NCBI RefSeq assembly: GCF_029428875.1
Contig: NZ_JAJSOO010000001.1
Span: forward strand, 3,906,001-3,970,000
Length of the DNA: 64,000 nucleotides
Source: Streptomyces sp. JH34
GTDB lineage: Bacteria; Actinomycetota; Actinomycetes; Streptomycetales; Streptomycetaceae
Direction of reading: 5' to 3'
A model generated the notes under the pieces. The model saw nothing but the letters and a program-made list of their open reading frames with translations. It was not told the DNA's origin and ran no database searches. This document shows, one piece after another, positions 51,948 to 61,354 of the stretch. Position 1 is the stretch's first letter. Every line of letters begins with the position of its first letter. The position numbers and the translations under genes were made by a program.

Positions 51948-53153
51948 ATGACCGTATGGGACGACCTGGTCGGCCAGGACCGAGTGCAGGAGCAGCTCGG
52001 TGCCGCCGCAAAGGACGCCGATGCGCTGGTCACCGCCCAGTCCGCCGGGGAGCCGGTGCCCCCCGGCTCGAAGATGACCCATGCCTGGCTGTTCACCGGT
52101 CCGCCCGGTTCCGGCCGGGCCACCGCCGCCCGGGCCTTCGCCGCGGCGCTCCAGTGCACCAGCCCCGACCGTGCGATGGGCGGAGCACCCGGCTGCGGCT
52201 TCTGCGACGGCTGCCACACGGCGCTGATCGGAACCCACGCCGACGTCGACGTGATCCGCACGGATCTGCTCTCCATCGGTGTGAAGGAGACCCGTGAGCT
52301 CGTCCGCCGTGCCCAGCTGTCGCCCGCCGTGGGCCGCTGGCAGGTCATCGTCATGGAGGACGCCGACCGCCTCACCGAGGGCGCGGGCAACGTCCTGCTG
52401 AAGGCGGTGGAGGAGCCCGCGCCCCGCACCGTGTGGCTGCTCTGCGCCCCGTCCCTCGAGGACGTGCTGCCCACGATCCGGTCCCGCTGCCGTCATCTCA
52501 CGCTGCGTACGCCTCCGGTGGACGCGGTCGCCGATGTGCTGGTCAGGCGTGACGGCATCGATCCCGAGCGGGCGGCGTCCGCGGCCCGCGCCACCCAGGG
52601 CCACATCGGCAGGGCACGCCGCCTCGCCACGGACGAGCGGGCGCGCGCCCGGCGTGCCGCGGTGCTCAAGCTCCCGCTGCGTGTCCACGACGTCGGCGGC
52701 TGCCTCAAGGCGGCCCAGGAGCTGATCGATACGGCGACGGACGACGCCAAGCAGGTCGCCGAGGAGATCGACGTCAAGGAGACGGACGACCTGAAGGCGG
52801 CGCTCGGTGCCGTGGCCGGTGGCCGGATGCCGCGCGGGACGGCAGGAGCGATGAAGGAGCTGGAGGACAGGCAGAAGCGCCGCAGGACGCGTACGCAGCG
52901 CGACAGCCTTGACCTCGCGCTGAGTGAACTCACCGGTTTCTACCGTGATGTGCTGGCACTCCAGCTCGGCTCCCGGACCGCCCTCGCCAACACCGACGTA
53001 CGGGACGCGCTCGACCGGATCGCCGAGTCCTCCACCCCCGAGCACACCCTGCGGCGGATAGAGGCCGTGTTCGCCTGTCGCCGTGCCCTCGACCGCAACG
53101 TGGCGCCCCTGCTGGCCGTGGAGTCGATGGCGGTGGCCCTCCGAGCGGGCTGA
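51948..53153 (+). CDS. holB: DNA polymerase III clamp-loader subunit delta'
   Basis: The 401-residue AAA+ protein has the P-loop GPPGSGRAT (51-59) in which the catalytic lysine is Arg57, a four-Cys zinc motif C70-x12-C83-x2-C86-x2-C89, Walker B VIVMEDADRL and a sensor-1/SRC motif with IRSRC. Loss of the P-loop lysine is normal for delta', which does not hydrolyse ATP but supplies the SRC arginine finger. It loads the sliding clamp. ATG 51948 is chosen (family start MTVWDDLVGQ); longer in-frame codons begin in non-family sequence. tmk and holB are adjacent, as in most actinobacteria. Confidence 0.93.
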   Translation: MTVWDDLVGQDRVQEQLGAAAKDADALVTAQSAGEPVPPGSKMTHAWLFTGPPGSGRATAARAFAAALQCTSPDRAMGGAPGCGFCDGCHTALIGTHADVDVIRTDLLSIGVKETRELVRRAQLSPAVGRWQVIVMEDADRLTEGAGNVLLKAVEEPAPRTVWLLCAPSLEDVLPTIRSRCRHLTLRTPPVDAVADVLVRRDGIDPERAASAARATQGHIGRARRLATDERARARRAAVLKLPLRVHDVGGCLKAAQELIDTATDDAKQVAEEIDVKETDDLKAALGAVAGGRMPRGTAGAMKELEDRQKRRRTRTQRDSLDLALSELTGFYRDVLALQLGSRTALANTDVRDALDRIAESSTPEHTLRRIEAVFACRRALDRNVAPLLAVESMAVALRAG

Positions 53154-53307
53154 CGCCGGGAGATGTTGTTCGTCGTTCGGTTTCCAGCGGGCCGACGTTT
53201 GGAGCCGGTGCACGGCGTACCTGTCCGGCTGGGCCGTGAGGCCGAGCGAATTCACCCGTACGAGCAGGGAATCGGTTGAGTCGTCCCACGGCGGCTACGC
53301 TCCGGGG

Positions 53308-54837
53308 ATGGACACCAGGCGCCTGCTCCGTACGTTCGCCACCGCGCTCGGCACTGCCGGCCTTCTCGTCTCCGGCTGCAGCAGCGGAAGTTCCACGCAG
53401 AGCGCGTCGGCGTCGGGCTCCGCCGCCTCCGAGGACCTCCAGCCGTACTACGGGCAGAAGCTGCGCTGGCGTGACTGCGGCGTCGAGGGGTTCCAGTGCG
53501 CCACGATGAAAGCCCCGTTGGACTACGCCGAGCCCGACGGCGGGGACATCGGTCTGGCCGTCTCACGGAAGGAGGCCACCGGGCCAGGCAAGCGGATCGG
53601 CTCACTCCTGGTGAATCCCGGCGGCCCGGGCGGCTCGGCCGTCGGCTATCTCCAGGGGTACGCGGCCATCGGCTACCCGGCCCCGGTGCTCGCCCGGTAC
53701 GACACGGTGGCCATCGATCCGCGCGGGGTGGCGCGCAGCGAGCCGGTCAGGTGTCTGACGGGCAAGGAGATGGACACCTACACGCGGGTGGACCAGACTC
53801 CGGACGACAGGAGTGAGATCACCGCACTCGACACGTCCTTCAGGAAGTTCGCCGACGGTTGCGAGAAGCGCTCCGGGAAGATCCTCCCGCATGTCTCCAC
53901 GGTCGAGACGGCGCGTGACATGGACATCCTGCGCTCCCTGCTCGGCGACGAGAAGCTGCACTACGTCGGGGCCTCGTACGGCACGTTCCTCGGCGCGACC
54001 TACGCCGACCTATTCCCGGCCCGGGTCGGGCGCCTCGTCCTGGACGGGGCCATGGACCCCTCGCTCCCCGCGATCGACATCAACCGCGACCAGACCGCGG
54101 GCTTCGAGGCGGCGTTCCAGTCCTTCGCCGCGGACTGTGTGAAGAAGGACGACTGCCCGCTCGGCACGACGTCCACCGCGAACGCGGCGACCGAGCTGAA
54201 GAAGCTCTTCGCCGAGCTGGACTCCGAGCCGGTGCCGACGGGCGAGACCCGGCGGCTGACCGAGTCCCTCGCGACCACCGGGGTGATCGCCGCGATGTAC
54301 GACGAGTCCGCCTGGCCCCAGCTCCGCGAGGCGGTCGCCGGTGCGCAGCGCGGGGACGGCTCCGGCCTCCTCGCCCTGGCCGACAGCTACTACGAGCGTG
54401 ATCCGAGTGGCACGTACCAGAACCTGATGTTCGCCAACGCTGCCGTGAACTGCCTCGACCTCGCACCGGCCTTCACCGGCCCCGAAGCGGTGGAGAAGGC
54501 CCTCCCGGAGTTCGAGAAGGCGTCCCCGGTCTTCGGCAGGGGTTTCGCCTGGGCAGCCCTGAACTGCGCTTCCTGGCCCGTGGACCCCACCGGTACCCCG
54601 CACCGCACCGAGGCCGAAGGGGCCGCCCCGATCGTCGTGGTCGGCACCACCCGCGATCCGGCGACCCCCTACAAGTGGGCCGAGGCTCTCGCGGACCAGC
54701 TCTCCTCCGGCACCCTGCTCACCTACGAGGGCGACGGGCACACGGCGTACGGCCGGGGCAGCGACTGCATCGACACGGCGATCAACACCTACCTGCTGGA
54801 CGGCACACCGCCCAGGAACGGCAAGAAGTGCACCTGA
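53308..54837 (+). CDS. Secreted lipoprotein peptidase, S33 family (Slp/tripeptidyl-aminopeptidase type)
   Basis: The 509-residue alpha/beta hydrolase has a lipoprotein signal (lipobox VSGC, C24), a Ser-rich linker, oxyanion motif NPGGPGG (103-109), nucleophile S223 in GASYGTFLG, Asp in GTTRDPATPY and His in GDGHTAYGRG. The C-terminal TAP-like domain has cysteines (NCLDLAPAF, ALNCASW, RGSDC..., KKC) that could form disulfides. Similar Streptomyces enzymes (SlpD/SlpE) release tripeptides from extracellular proteins. It is the last gene before tRNA-Thr. Confidence 0.91.
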   Translation: MDTRRLLRTFATALGTAGLLVSGCSSGSSTQSASASGSAASEDLQPYYGQKLRWRDCGVEGFQCATMKAPLDYAEPDGGDIGLAVSRKEATGPGKRIGSLLVNPGGPGGSAVGYLQGYAAIGYPAPVLARYDTVAIDPRGVARSEPVRCLTGKEMDTYTRVDQTPDDRSEITALDTSFRKFADGCEKRSGKILPHVSTVETARDMDILRSLLGDEKLHYVGASYGTFLGATYADLFPARVGRLVLDGAMDPSLPAIDINRDQTAGFEAAFQSFAADCVKKDDCPLGTTSTANAATELKKLFAELDSEPVPTGETRRLTESLATTGVIAAMYDESAWPQLREAVAGAQRGDGSGLLALADSYYERDPSGTYQNLMFANAAVNCLDLAPAFTGPEAVEKALPEFEKASPVFGRGFAWAALNCASWPVDPTGTPHRTEAEGAAPIVVVGTTRDPATPYKWAEALADQLSSGTLLTYEGDGHTAYGRGSDCIDTAINTYLLDGTPPRNGKKCT

Positions 54838-54935
54838 CCTGCTGATACGGCCGAGCGGGCGGGTGGTGCTGAGCACCCCGGGAAACTGTGTAGACTTGAG
54901 CTCGCTGCTGACCGCACCATGGTGTGACAGAGCGT

Positions 54936-55009
54936 GCCGCCTTAGCTCAGATGGCCAGAGCAACGCACTCGTAATGCGTAGGTCTCGGGTTCGAATCCCG
55001 AAGGCGGCT
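54936..55009 (+). tRNA. tRNA-Thr(CGT)
   Basis: Cloverleaf: acceptor GCCGCCT/AGGCGGC, D arm GCTC...GAGC, anticodon stem ACGCA/TGCGT around loop CTCGTAA (anticodon CGT, threonine), T arm TCGGG-TTCGAAT-CCCGA, discriminator T. CCA is not encoded. It ends the syntenic core, and accessory-looking DNA follows. Confidence 0.96.
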
Positions 55010-55016
55010 CGGAATT

Positions 55017-55052
55017 ACCCCAGGACTCACTCGCCGTGACCTGGGGTTTTTT
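55017..55052 (+). terminator. Terminator of tRNA-Thr
   Basis: ACCCCAGG / CCTGGGGT pair over 8 bp around a 15-nt loop and are followed by TTTTTT, a canonical rho-independent terminator 7 nt after the tRNA. 55053-55310 has no gene. Confidence 0.85.
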
Positions 55053-55310
55053 CATGTCCTGGGGGCCGCGGGGTGTACGGCCGCAGCGGGCTGGGGGGCT
55101 TGTGTGAGCGATGAGGAACGCCCCCGTCGAGAAGACTGTCAACCGGCCCCTGACCGCGCGGCGATTATGCGTCAACCAACGGGTCCGGAGTGAGGGCGTC
55201 TCGGCGGTGTGTCCCCCCGCAACAGTCGCGACCGCACTTGCCCCAGGTGATTCCTGTGCGTGAGCCATATGGAGACGACGGTGGGCGCAGGGGGCGACGC
55301 CCCGCCGTGG

Positions 55311-57410
55311 TCAGAACACGGGCAGGGCGCTGAGTGACGTGCCGTCCAGGACGAAGACACGGTTCGCGTCACCTGTGAGCCAGTAGTGGTCGCGGTTCTC
55401 GAGCATGGGGAACGTCCACGTCGGTCGGGGCTCGGCGGACAGATCCAGGGCCTGGATCGCTGCCTGCTCCTCGTTGGCAGCCACTGACCAGAGCCCACTG
55501 CCCTGCAGTACGAGGGGGCTGCCCGCATCGCATTCGAGGAGACCGCTGTATGGCCAGTCGGTGGTCTTTCCCGTCCGGATGTCGATTTGTACGGGGAAGA
55601 TGACCTCGGTCGCGTACACGGCCACGCCGTCGATCGTCGGGGAACTCCAGAAGGCCGGATTGCCATTGGGCAGTTTCGGGCTGTCGGTCGACCAGAGCTC
55701 CTTGCCGCCGACGAGGTCGAAGGCGAACAGCTGCTTGCCGGTCACGCACAGGGTGCCGCCCGACCGGTCGACCTGGGCCCGGCCTGAATCGGTCAACTGC
55801 CGGTGGTGCCACACCTTTCGGCCGTCGGCGGTGTCGAGGGCGACCACGGATCCGTCCGCAGCCGTGATGACCAGCCGGCGCTGCGCGGCCAGGCCCCGTG
55901 ACGCGGCCTTCTCGCCGAGGTCCACGTCGACCTGCACGGTCCAGCGGACCTTGGCATCGGACCGGCCTATGGCGCGTACCCGGCCGTCCTCGGTGATCAC
56001 ATAGACCGCTTCGGCGTCCGCGGCGAGCAGCGAGGCGGCCTGCGCGGAAGACGTCCACTTGGGCTCGCCGGTCGAGGCGACGAAGGTGACGAGCGTGCCG
56101 TCCCCGTCCACGGCTGCCACCGACCGGTCGGAAAGGGACAGGTAGCGGCCGGCGGCCACCACGTCCGGCGCCGACCAGCGCACCGAGCCGTCGACGACGC
56201 TGTGCGCGGCGATGCCGCCCTTCGCCGCCGCGACGACGAGGACATCCCGTACGGGCAGAGGCGCCGCCGGGCTCTTGGCGAGTGCGGACGAGACCTTCCA
56301 GATCGGCTCGGGGGTTTCGCCGAGGACGTAGTCGCCCTTCTTCGCGTCCAGGACGCGGGCCTTGGGGGTCGGAACGGCCGGAGGGACGTCGAAGGGGCCG
56401 CCGCCGTCCGCCTTCCAGCTCCACCATGCCGCGGTGCCGCTGCCGACGGCGAGAACGGAGCCGCCGACGGCGAGGCCCGTCAGCAGGCGGCGACGGGAGA
56501 CGGGGTGTGGTGCACCCCCGCCCGGCATCGTCGTCAGTTGATGGAGGCGGTGTTCGCAGGACGTGATATCTCTCGCGATCGGTCCCTTCCGCCAGACACG
56601 TTCGGCGCCTCGAGGTGGGGCGAAGCACCGAATTATCTGGTCCGGGAGCGGCCGGGACGCCGGATCCTGGGCGAGGCACGGGCCGATCAGCGGCTGCAGC
56701 ACAGGCGGCACGCGGTCCAGGCGCGGCGCGCCGTGGACGACCTCGTACTGCACGGCGGCGACGTGTGAACCCTCGTACGCGTGCTGCCCGCTCGCCGCGT
56801 ACACGAGGACGGCGCCCAGTGAGAAGACGTCGGCCGGTGGGCCGACCCGCCGGCCGAGGACCTGTTCGGGCGCGCCGTAGCCGGGGGTGACCGGGGTCTG
56901 GCCGGTGGTGGTGAGCGTGAGGCCGTGCTCGGGGCGGGCGATGCCGAAGTCGATGACGCGGGGGCCCGTCGCGGTGAGCACGATGTTGGCGGGCTTCAGG
57001 TCGCGGTGGACGAGCCCGGCGGCGTGGATGTCGCTCAACGCGCGGGCGAGCGCCGCCGCCAGAGCCCGTACCGTCGGTTCGTCGAGCGGCCCGTGGGACC
57101 GGACGGCGTCGGCGAGTGTGGGGCCGGTCAGGAACTCGGTGGCGATCCAGGGCCGTCCGCCCTCCGTCCGGGCGTCCAGGACACGGGCCACGGTCCCGGC
57201 TGTGACCGCCCTGGCCATCTGCGCCTCGCGGACGAACCGACGTGTGAGGTCCGCGTCGTGCGTCAGGTGGGGGTGCAGCACCTTCACGGCGGCGACGCGC
57301 CCTTCGCCGTCCTGGCCGACGTAGACCTTGCCCATGCCTCCTTCGCCCAGCACGGAGTGGATGCGGTACGGGCCCAGCCGGACAGGGTCTCCGGATTCCA
57401 GCGGCTTCAT
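55311..57410 (-). CDS. Serine/threonine kinase with internal Tat-like segment and PQQ propeller (kinase A)
   Basis: The 699-residue protein has a Hanks-type kinase domain (12-262) with glycine loop LGEGGMGKVY (21-30), K43, HRDLKPAN (135-142), DFG (154-156) and APE (180-182), so the kinase is predicted active. Then comes SRRRLLTGLAVGGSVLAVGS (305-324), which looks like a twin-arginine signal/anchor placed inside the protein. Residues about 340-699 are a PQQ/PQQ-like beta-propeller with WSAPDV, WTSSAQ, WTVQVD and WSTDS repeats. The propeller would lie outside the cell or at the membrane as a sensor. It is last of a three-gene leftward operon, 23 bp after the second kinase gene. Confidence 0.9.
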   Translation of the reverse strand: MKPLESGDPVRLGPYRIHSVLGEGGMGKVYVGQDGEGRVAAVKVLHPHLTHDADLTRRFVREAQMARAVTAGTVARVLDARTEGGRPWIATEFLTGPTLADAVRSHGPLDEPTVRALAAALARALSDIHAAGLVHRDLKPANIVLTATGPRVIDFGIARPEHGLTLTTTGQTPVTPGYGAPEQVLGRRVGPPADVFSLGAVLVYAASGQHAYEGSHVAAVQYEVVHGAPRLDRVPPVLQPLIGPCLAQDPASRPLPDQIIRCFAPPRGAERVWRKGPIARDITSCEHRLHQLTTMPGGGAPHPVSRRRLLTGLAVGGSVLAVGSGTAAWWSWKADGGGPFDVPPAVPTPKARVLDAKKGDYVLGETPEPIWKVSSALAKSPAAPLPVRDVLVVAAAKGGIAAHSVVDGSVRWSAPDVVAAGRYLSLSDRSVAAVDGDGTLVTFVASTGEPKWTSSAQAASLLAADAEAVYVITEDGRVRAIGRSDAKVRWTVQVDVDLGEKAASRGLAAQRRLVITAADGSVVALDTADGRKVWHHRQLTDSGRAQVDRSGGTLCVTGKQLFAFDLVGGKELWSTDSPKLPNGNPAFWSSPTIDGVAVYATEVIFPVQIDIRTGKTTDWPYSGLLECDAGSPLVLQGSGLWSVAANEEQAAIQALDLSAEPRPTWTFPMLENRDHYWLTGDANRVFVLDGTSLSALPVF

Positions 57411-57433
57411 GGTGGGTGAGACTTTCTGTGAGC

Positions 57434-59614
57434 TCAGGCGAGGGGGTATGCGGCGGTGTACTCCTCGCCGACAGCGATGAGCCGCTTGGCGGACGTGTGG
57501 GCGAAGTACCGTGCCTTGGCGGCTTTGAAGGGGTGGGACACGGTGCCGGTTCGGATGTCCGAGGCCATCAATCCGGAGCGCCCCTTGCTGTACACGTACG
57601 CGATCCCGGCCACGGGTGGCGTGTCGAGGTCCTCGGCGGTGACCGCGCGACTCTTCTCCGCCCACCGCTGAGTGCCACTCGCGGCGTCGAGCGCGACCAT
57701 TCCGTGGCCTTCCTCCACCGCGTACACCACCCCGTCGTTGACGGTCGCGGGGCTGAACCGCGCTCCCGGAGTCCGTCCCTCGAAGCGCCACCCCTCATGG
57801 CCGTCGGCCAGGCTGAGCGCGACGAGTTCACCTGCCGACGGATACACGTACCGGCCGTCCAGGGCCAGGTGGGCCCGGCTGAAAGCCGGCTGCTCGCCGT
57901 CGAGCGGCCGGTTCCAGAGTGCCTTTCCCGTCTGCGCGTCGTGGACGGCAAGACGCGGTTCACCGTCCGCGGACTGCTGGACGAGGACCAGGTACTCACC
58001 CACGGCCCGGGCGGAAAGAAAGTGCAGGCGCTCGGAGGCGTGGGGTCGAGAGGGGAGCGGAACCCTCCAGAGCGTCTTGCCCGTACGGGTGTCGACGGCC
58101 AGCAGGAACCACGTCTGGTCCTTGTGGAAGCCGGTCTTCGTATGGGGCCCTCGTCCTGCGGCCAGGAAGACGGCCTCACTCGTCGCGCAGAGCAGTTGGG
58201 TCCCGTAGAGAATCGCTCTCAGGTCCTTGAGTTCGCTGAACGGGGCGTCGATCTTCCCGGTGGCCGGATCGACCGTGGCGACGGTGAGCGGACCGGTCTC
58301 CTCGAGAGTGGAGTCGACGGCGTAGAGCTTCTCGCCGTCCGTGGCCGTCCGGTGCATGAAATAGACCTCCGGGTCCGACCACTTGGCCTCTCCCGTTGCG
58401 GGATCCAGGCCCTGTACGCCGTACTCTCCCGCGAGGAGCAGTCCGTCGAGGACGAGCGGGGCGGGGGGAACGAGAGGGTCGGTGTAGTTGGTCTGCACCT
58501 GCCAGAGGAGGTCCCATGCGGGCTCTTCCGGTGACGTGGAGCCCGAACCGTCAGGAGGGGCGCCCTCCCGACGGCTCAGCCAGGCCCCGGCCCCGACCGC
58601 TGTCGCGGCGAACGCCGAACTCCCCGCCAGCGTCAGGAGCTTGCGGCGGGAGAGGGCGGACGGAGACGTCGGTTCGCTGCCCGGAACGGTTTCGGCGAGG
58701 GCGTGGTCCACAGGCGGCGGAAGACGGTGAGCCCGCGCGTGCCAGACGCTGCCGGCGCGATGTGCGATGTCCAGGAGCAGAGGCTCGGGGAGGTGGGAGG
58801 AGAAGCCGTGCTGTCCGCCCTGCAGTTGGGCGGCGAGGTCGGTGGTGGTGGGGCGATCGGCGGGGTTCTTGCTGAGGCAGTGGAGCAGGACCGGGACCAG
58901 GGACGCGGGGACTCCGGTGAGGTCGGGGTCGGCGTAGCGCACGCGGTAGAGAAGGTCGGCGTGCTGTCCGGTACCGAAGGGTCCATGGCCGGTGGCCGCG
59001 TAGGTGAGGACGCCGGCGAGTGCGAAGACGTCGCCCGCGGACGTGTGTTCCTGGCCGGTCGCCTGTTCGGGGGACATGAAGGCGGGCGTGCCTGCGGCGG
59101 TACCGGTGCGGGTGAGGCGGTCGTCGCCGATGGCACGAGCGATGCCGAAGTCGATGACTTTGGGACCGTCTGCCGTGATCATGATGTTGGAGGGTTTGAG
59201 GTCGCGGTGGACGACCTCCGAGTCGTGGAGCTGGGCCAGTGCCGCACACAGCAGGGCTCCCAGCGTGCGGACCGCCGACTCGGGGAGCGGGCCCGTGAGG
59301 GCGACGGCGTCGTCGAGAGGCGGCCCGAGGACGTACTCGGTGGCCAGCCAGGGAGTTTCGGCTTGCGTGTCGGCGTCGAAGACCTGGGCGCCGTGGACGG
59401 GGCCGATGACTCGGGCCGCGTCCGCCTCGAGGCGAAAGCGGGTGCGGCTCGCGGGGTCGGTGGCGATGCGGGCATGCATCGTCTTCAGCGCCGCCGTACG
59501 GCCCGTGGCCGAACGGGCGAGGTAGACGGTGCCCATGCCGCCGGCGCCCAGGCGGGCGATGAGGCGGTACGGGCCGAGGCTGTGCGGGTCGTCATGGGTG
59601 AGCGGGGAGAACAT
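57434..59614 (-). CDS. Serine/threonine kinase with internal Tat-like segment and PQQ propeller (kinase B)
   Basis: The 726-residue protein has the same plan as its neighbour: kinase domain with LGAGGMGTVY (22-31), K44, HRDLKPSN (136-143), DFG (155-157), SPE; an internal SRRKLLTLAGSSAFAATAVG (322-341) membrane segment; then PQQ-like repeats (WLSDPEV-type, WRVPLP, WNRPLD, WRFEGR, WAEKSR). All catalytic residues are present. Identity to the other kinase is moderate, so these are diverged paralogues rather than a recent tandem copy. It lies 6 bp after the pseudokinase gene. Confidence 0.9.
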   Translation of the reverse strand: MFSPLTHDDPHSLGPYRLIARLGAGGMGTVYLARSATGRTAALKTMHARIATDPASRTRFRLEADAARVIGPVHGAQVFDADTQAETPWLATEYVLGPPLDDAVALTGPLPESAVRTLGALLCAALAQLHDSEVVHRDLKPSNIMITADGPKVIDFGIARAIGDDRLTRTGTAAGTPAFMSPEQATGQEHTSAGDVFALAGVLTYAATGHGPFGTGQHADLLYRVRYADPDLTGVPASLVPVLLHCLSKNPADRPTTTDLAAQLQGGQHGFSSHLPEPLLLDIAHRAGSVWHARAHRLPPPVDHALAETVPGSEPTSPSALSRRKLLTLAGSSAFAATAVGAGAWLSRREGAPPDGSGSTSPEEPAWDLLWQVQTNYTDPLVPPAPLVLDGLLLAGEYGVQGLDPATGEAKWSDPEVYFMHRTATDGEKLYAVDSTLEETGPLTVATVDPATGKIDAPFSELKDLRAILYGTQLLCATSEAVFLAAGRGPHTKTGFHKDQTWFLLAVDTRTGKTLWRVPLPSRPHASERLHFLSARAVGEYLVLVQQSADGEPRLAVHDAQTGKALWNRPLDGEQPAFSRAHLALDGRYVYPSAGELVALSLADGHEGWRFEGRTPGARFSPATVNDGVVYAVEEGHGMVALDAASGTQRWAEKSRAVTAEDLDTPPVAGIAYVYSKGRSGLMASDIRTGTVSHPFKAAKARYFAHTSAKRLIAVGEEYTAAYPLA

Positions 59615-59620
59615 CAGCCG

Positions 59621-60532
59621 TCAGTCCAGAGCAGCAGGGGAAGAGGAGTGTTCGGCGGCGAGGACCTGCGCCGACTGGCGTGCGAGCTCGGCGATCACGG
59701 CTGCCGGCAGGGGAACCGGAGCGGTCGCATCCAGGGCGGTGGGCGGATGCGCCGTCGAGGGCGTGTACGTCGCCGCACTCGCGCCGGGCCCCAGGTGGGC
59801 GAGGACCTCGTGCGCCTGGGGACGTCTCGCGGGATCACGCGAGAGGCATGCCGAGATCACGGCGCGCAGCGACGTGGGAAGTTCCCGGCTTTCGGGCACG
59901 GTGTGGCCGGTGCTCGCATGGGCGAGCACCGCCCCCAGGGCGTACACGTCGCCCAGTGGGCGCGGCCGTCCGCCGGATGCCTGCTCCGGGGCGAGGCTGC
60001 CGAAGTCCAGGCCTGGCAGACCGCTGCGCCGCTCACCATCGGGGGCGGCGGCCCGTACCGCCCCGAAGCAACTGAGGCGGGGGCCCTCGGCGGTGAGCAG
60101 GACGGCGGCCGGGGACAGACCCGCGTGGGTCACGCCGTGGGCGTGGGCGGTAACCAGCGTCCCGGCGAGGGCGGTGGCCAGTGCCCGTACGGCAGGCTCG
60201 GGCAGCGGGCCGCCGTGGGCCCGCAGGGCCGCGGGCAGTGAGAGTGCGGGGACGTACGGTGTCGTGCACCAGGGCAGGGCTCCCGTGCCGCCGACCTCCT
60301 CGACCGGGAGGAACCCCGGTATCGAAAGCCGGCGGGCGCCCTCCGCCTCGATGGCCCAGCGGGCCGGGTCCGCGCCGGGGAGGGGAAGGCGGAAGAGGAA
60401 CGTGCGGTCGCCATCGGCGCTGCGGCCGATGAAGCGGCGTTCGGGAACGGCCTGATCGGGCTCCGGGGCGAGCCGGGCCAGGATGACGTGCCGCCCGGCC
60501 CATGGAGGGTCGTCGCCGTGCAAACGTTCCAT
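59621..60532 (-). CDS. Predicted pseudokinase
   Basis: The 303-residue protein has the kinase fold pattern (LPEPAVRALATALA, LAPEQASG, GDVYALGAVLAHASTG, CLSRDPARRP) but lacks every catalytic residue: no glycine-loop motif, no VAIK lysine near residue 48, HRD replaced by H136-A-G138, the following Lys by Ser140, the metal Asn by Ala143 and DFG by C155-FG. APE and the C-lobe are retained. It has no membrane segment or PQQ domain. It is the first gene of the operon with the two active-looking kinases, so a role as allosteric or scaffold partner is likely. Confidence 0.85.
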   Translation of the reverse strand: MERLHGDDPPWAGRHVILARLAPEPDQAVPERRFIGRSADGDRTFLFRLPLPGADPARWAIEAEGARRLSIPGFLPVEEVGGTGALPWCTTPYVPALSLPAALRAHGGPLPEPAVRALATALAGTLVTAHAHGVTHAGLSPAAVLLTAEGPRLSCFGAVRAAAPDGERRSGLPGLDFGSLAPEQASGGRPRPLGDVYALGAVLAHASTGHTVPESRELPTSLRAVISACLSRDPARRPQAHEVLAHLGPGASAATYTPSTAHPPTALDATAPVPLPAAVIAELARQSAQVLAAEHSSSPAALD

Positions 60533-60580
60533 GCGCGCTCCCCCGGTCTGTGATGAGCGAGGACGAGCCTACCCACGCGT

Positions 60581-60950
60581 TCATGCGATCTCGGGGCCGG
60601 TATCGGCATCCATGCGGGTTCGGTACCGGTGTCGCGCTCCTGCTGGGCCAGGAGGGACGTACTTGCCCCTGGACGCCCGGGTTTTCAGAAGTTCGTGCGC
60701 GCGCGCCGCGTCGGCCAGCGGGAGCACGGTCACGTCCACGCGGACGCTGCCCTTGGCGACCTCGGCCAGGGCCTGCCGCAGTTGGGCGCGGAGCAGCTCT
60801 CAGGCGCCCGGCCGGCGACGCCGCCCAGGTTGCAGCCCGCGGGGGAACTGTTGGTGTAGCAGAGGTGGTTGCCCTCGAAGGTGACGTCCTCAGCGGCGGC
60901 GTTGCCGAAGATGACGTGCCGTCCGAAGGCGGCCAGGAGGTTCGGTCACG
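60581..60950 (-). pseudogene. Decayed quinone oxidoreductase (MDR family) fragment
   Basis: Two minus-strand frames give the C-terminal part of a zinc-type or quinone oxidoreductase: LLAAFGRHVIFGNAAAEDV ... YTNSSPAGCNLGGVAGRAP, then after a frameshift at about 60800 LLRAQLRQALAEVAKG ... PLADAARAHELLKTRASRGK. A second frame change lies near 60945 (VTEP before LAAFG). The N-terminal two thirds are absent. The gene is dead. Confidence 0.75.
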
Positions 60951-61354
60951 GACGACCTGGAGAAGGCCGACCTCGTGTTCCGGGAACCCTCGCCGTCGGT
61001 GTGATGACTTCACCCGTCACACCGGCGACCGAAGGGGCCCTCCGCCACCGCCGGCGCGCGCCGCGTCCTGCCCGCACCACCCGGACCGACCGCGGTCACC
61101 TGCCGCCGCGTCCTCGACGCCGCGGAACAGTTCATGAGCACACGGCGGAAACGGGACGGCGGCCCCTCGGCGGGGGAGGACCGGCGTGCCTCGCGGATTC
61201 GCTTCAATCAGGTGTCGCCGGGCACCCGAGTGGAGCGCGAGCGGCAGCGTCGGCGGTTCACCGGGCCCGTGCGGCATCCCGGCCAGGGGTGCCAGGGGCC
61301 GGAGAGGGACCCAGGCGTGGACGGTGTGACAGGAGCGGGAGGACGCGGGGACCG

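Noticed and set aside
51948..53153. holB called defective because the Walker A lysine is Arg
   Set aside because: The delta' subunit normally lacks ATPase activity; its SRC and zinc motifs are intact.
48906..53255. 1449-codon minus-strand frame opposite tmk and holB
   Set aside because: Shadow of GC-rich third positions. The plus strand encodes recognisable kinase and clamp-loader domains, and the minus translation has no family motifs.
61002..61140. TetR-like fragment (RRVLDAAEQF) divergent from the dead oxidoreductase
   Set aside because: Only about eight residues resemble the start of a TetR helix and the rest is out of frame. Too weak to annotate, though it would fit a regulator remnant.
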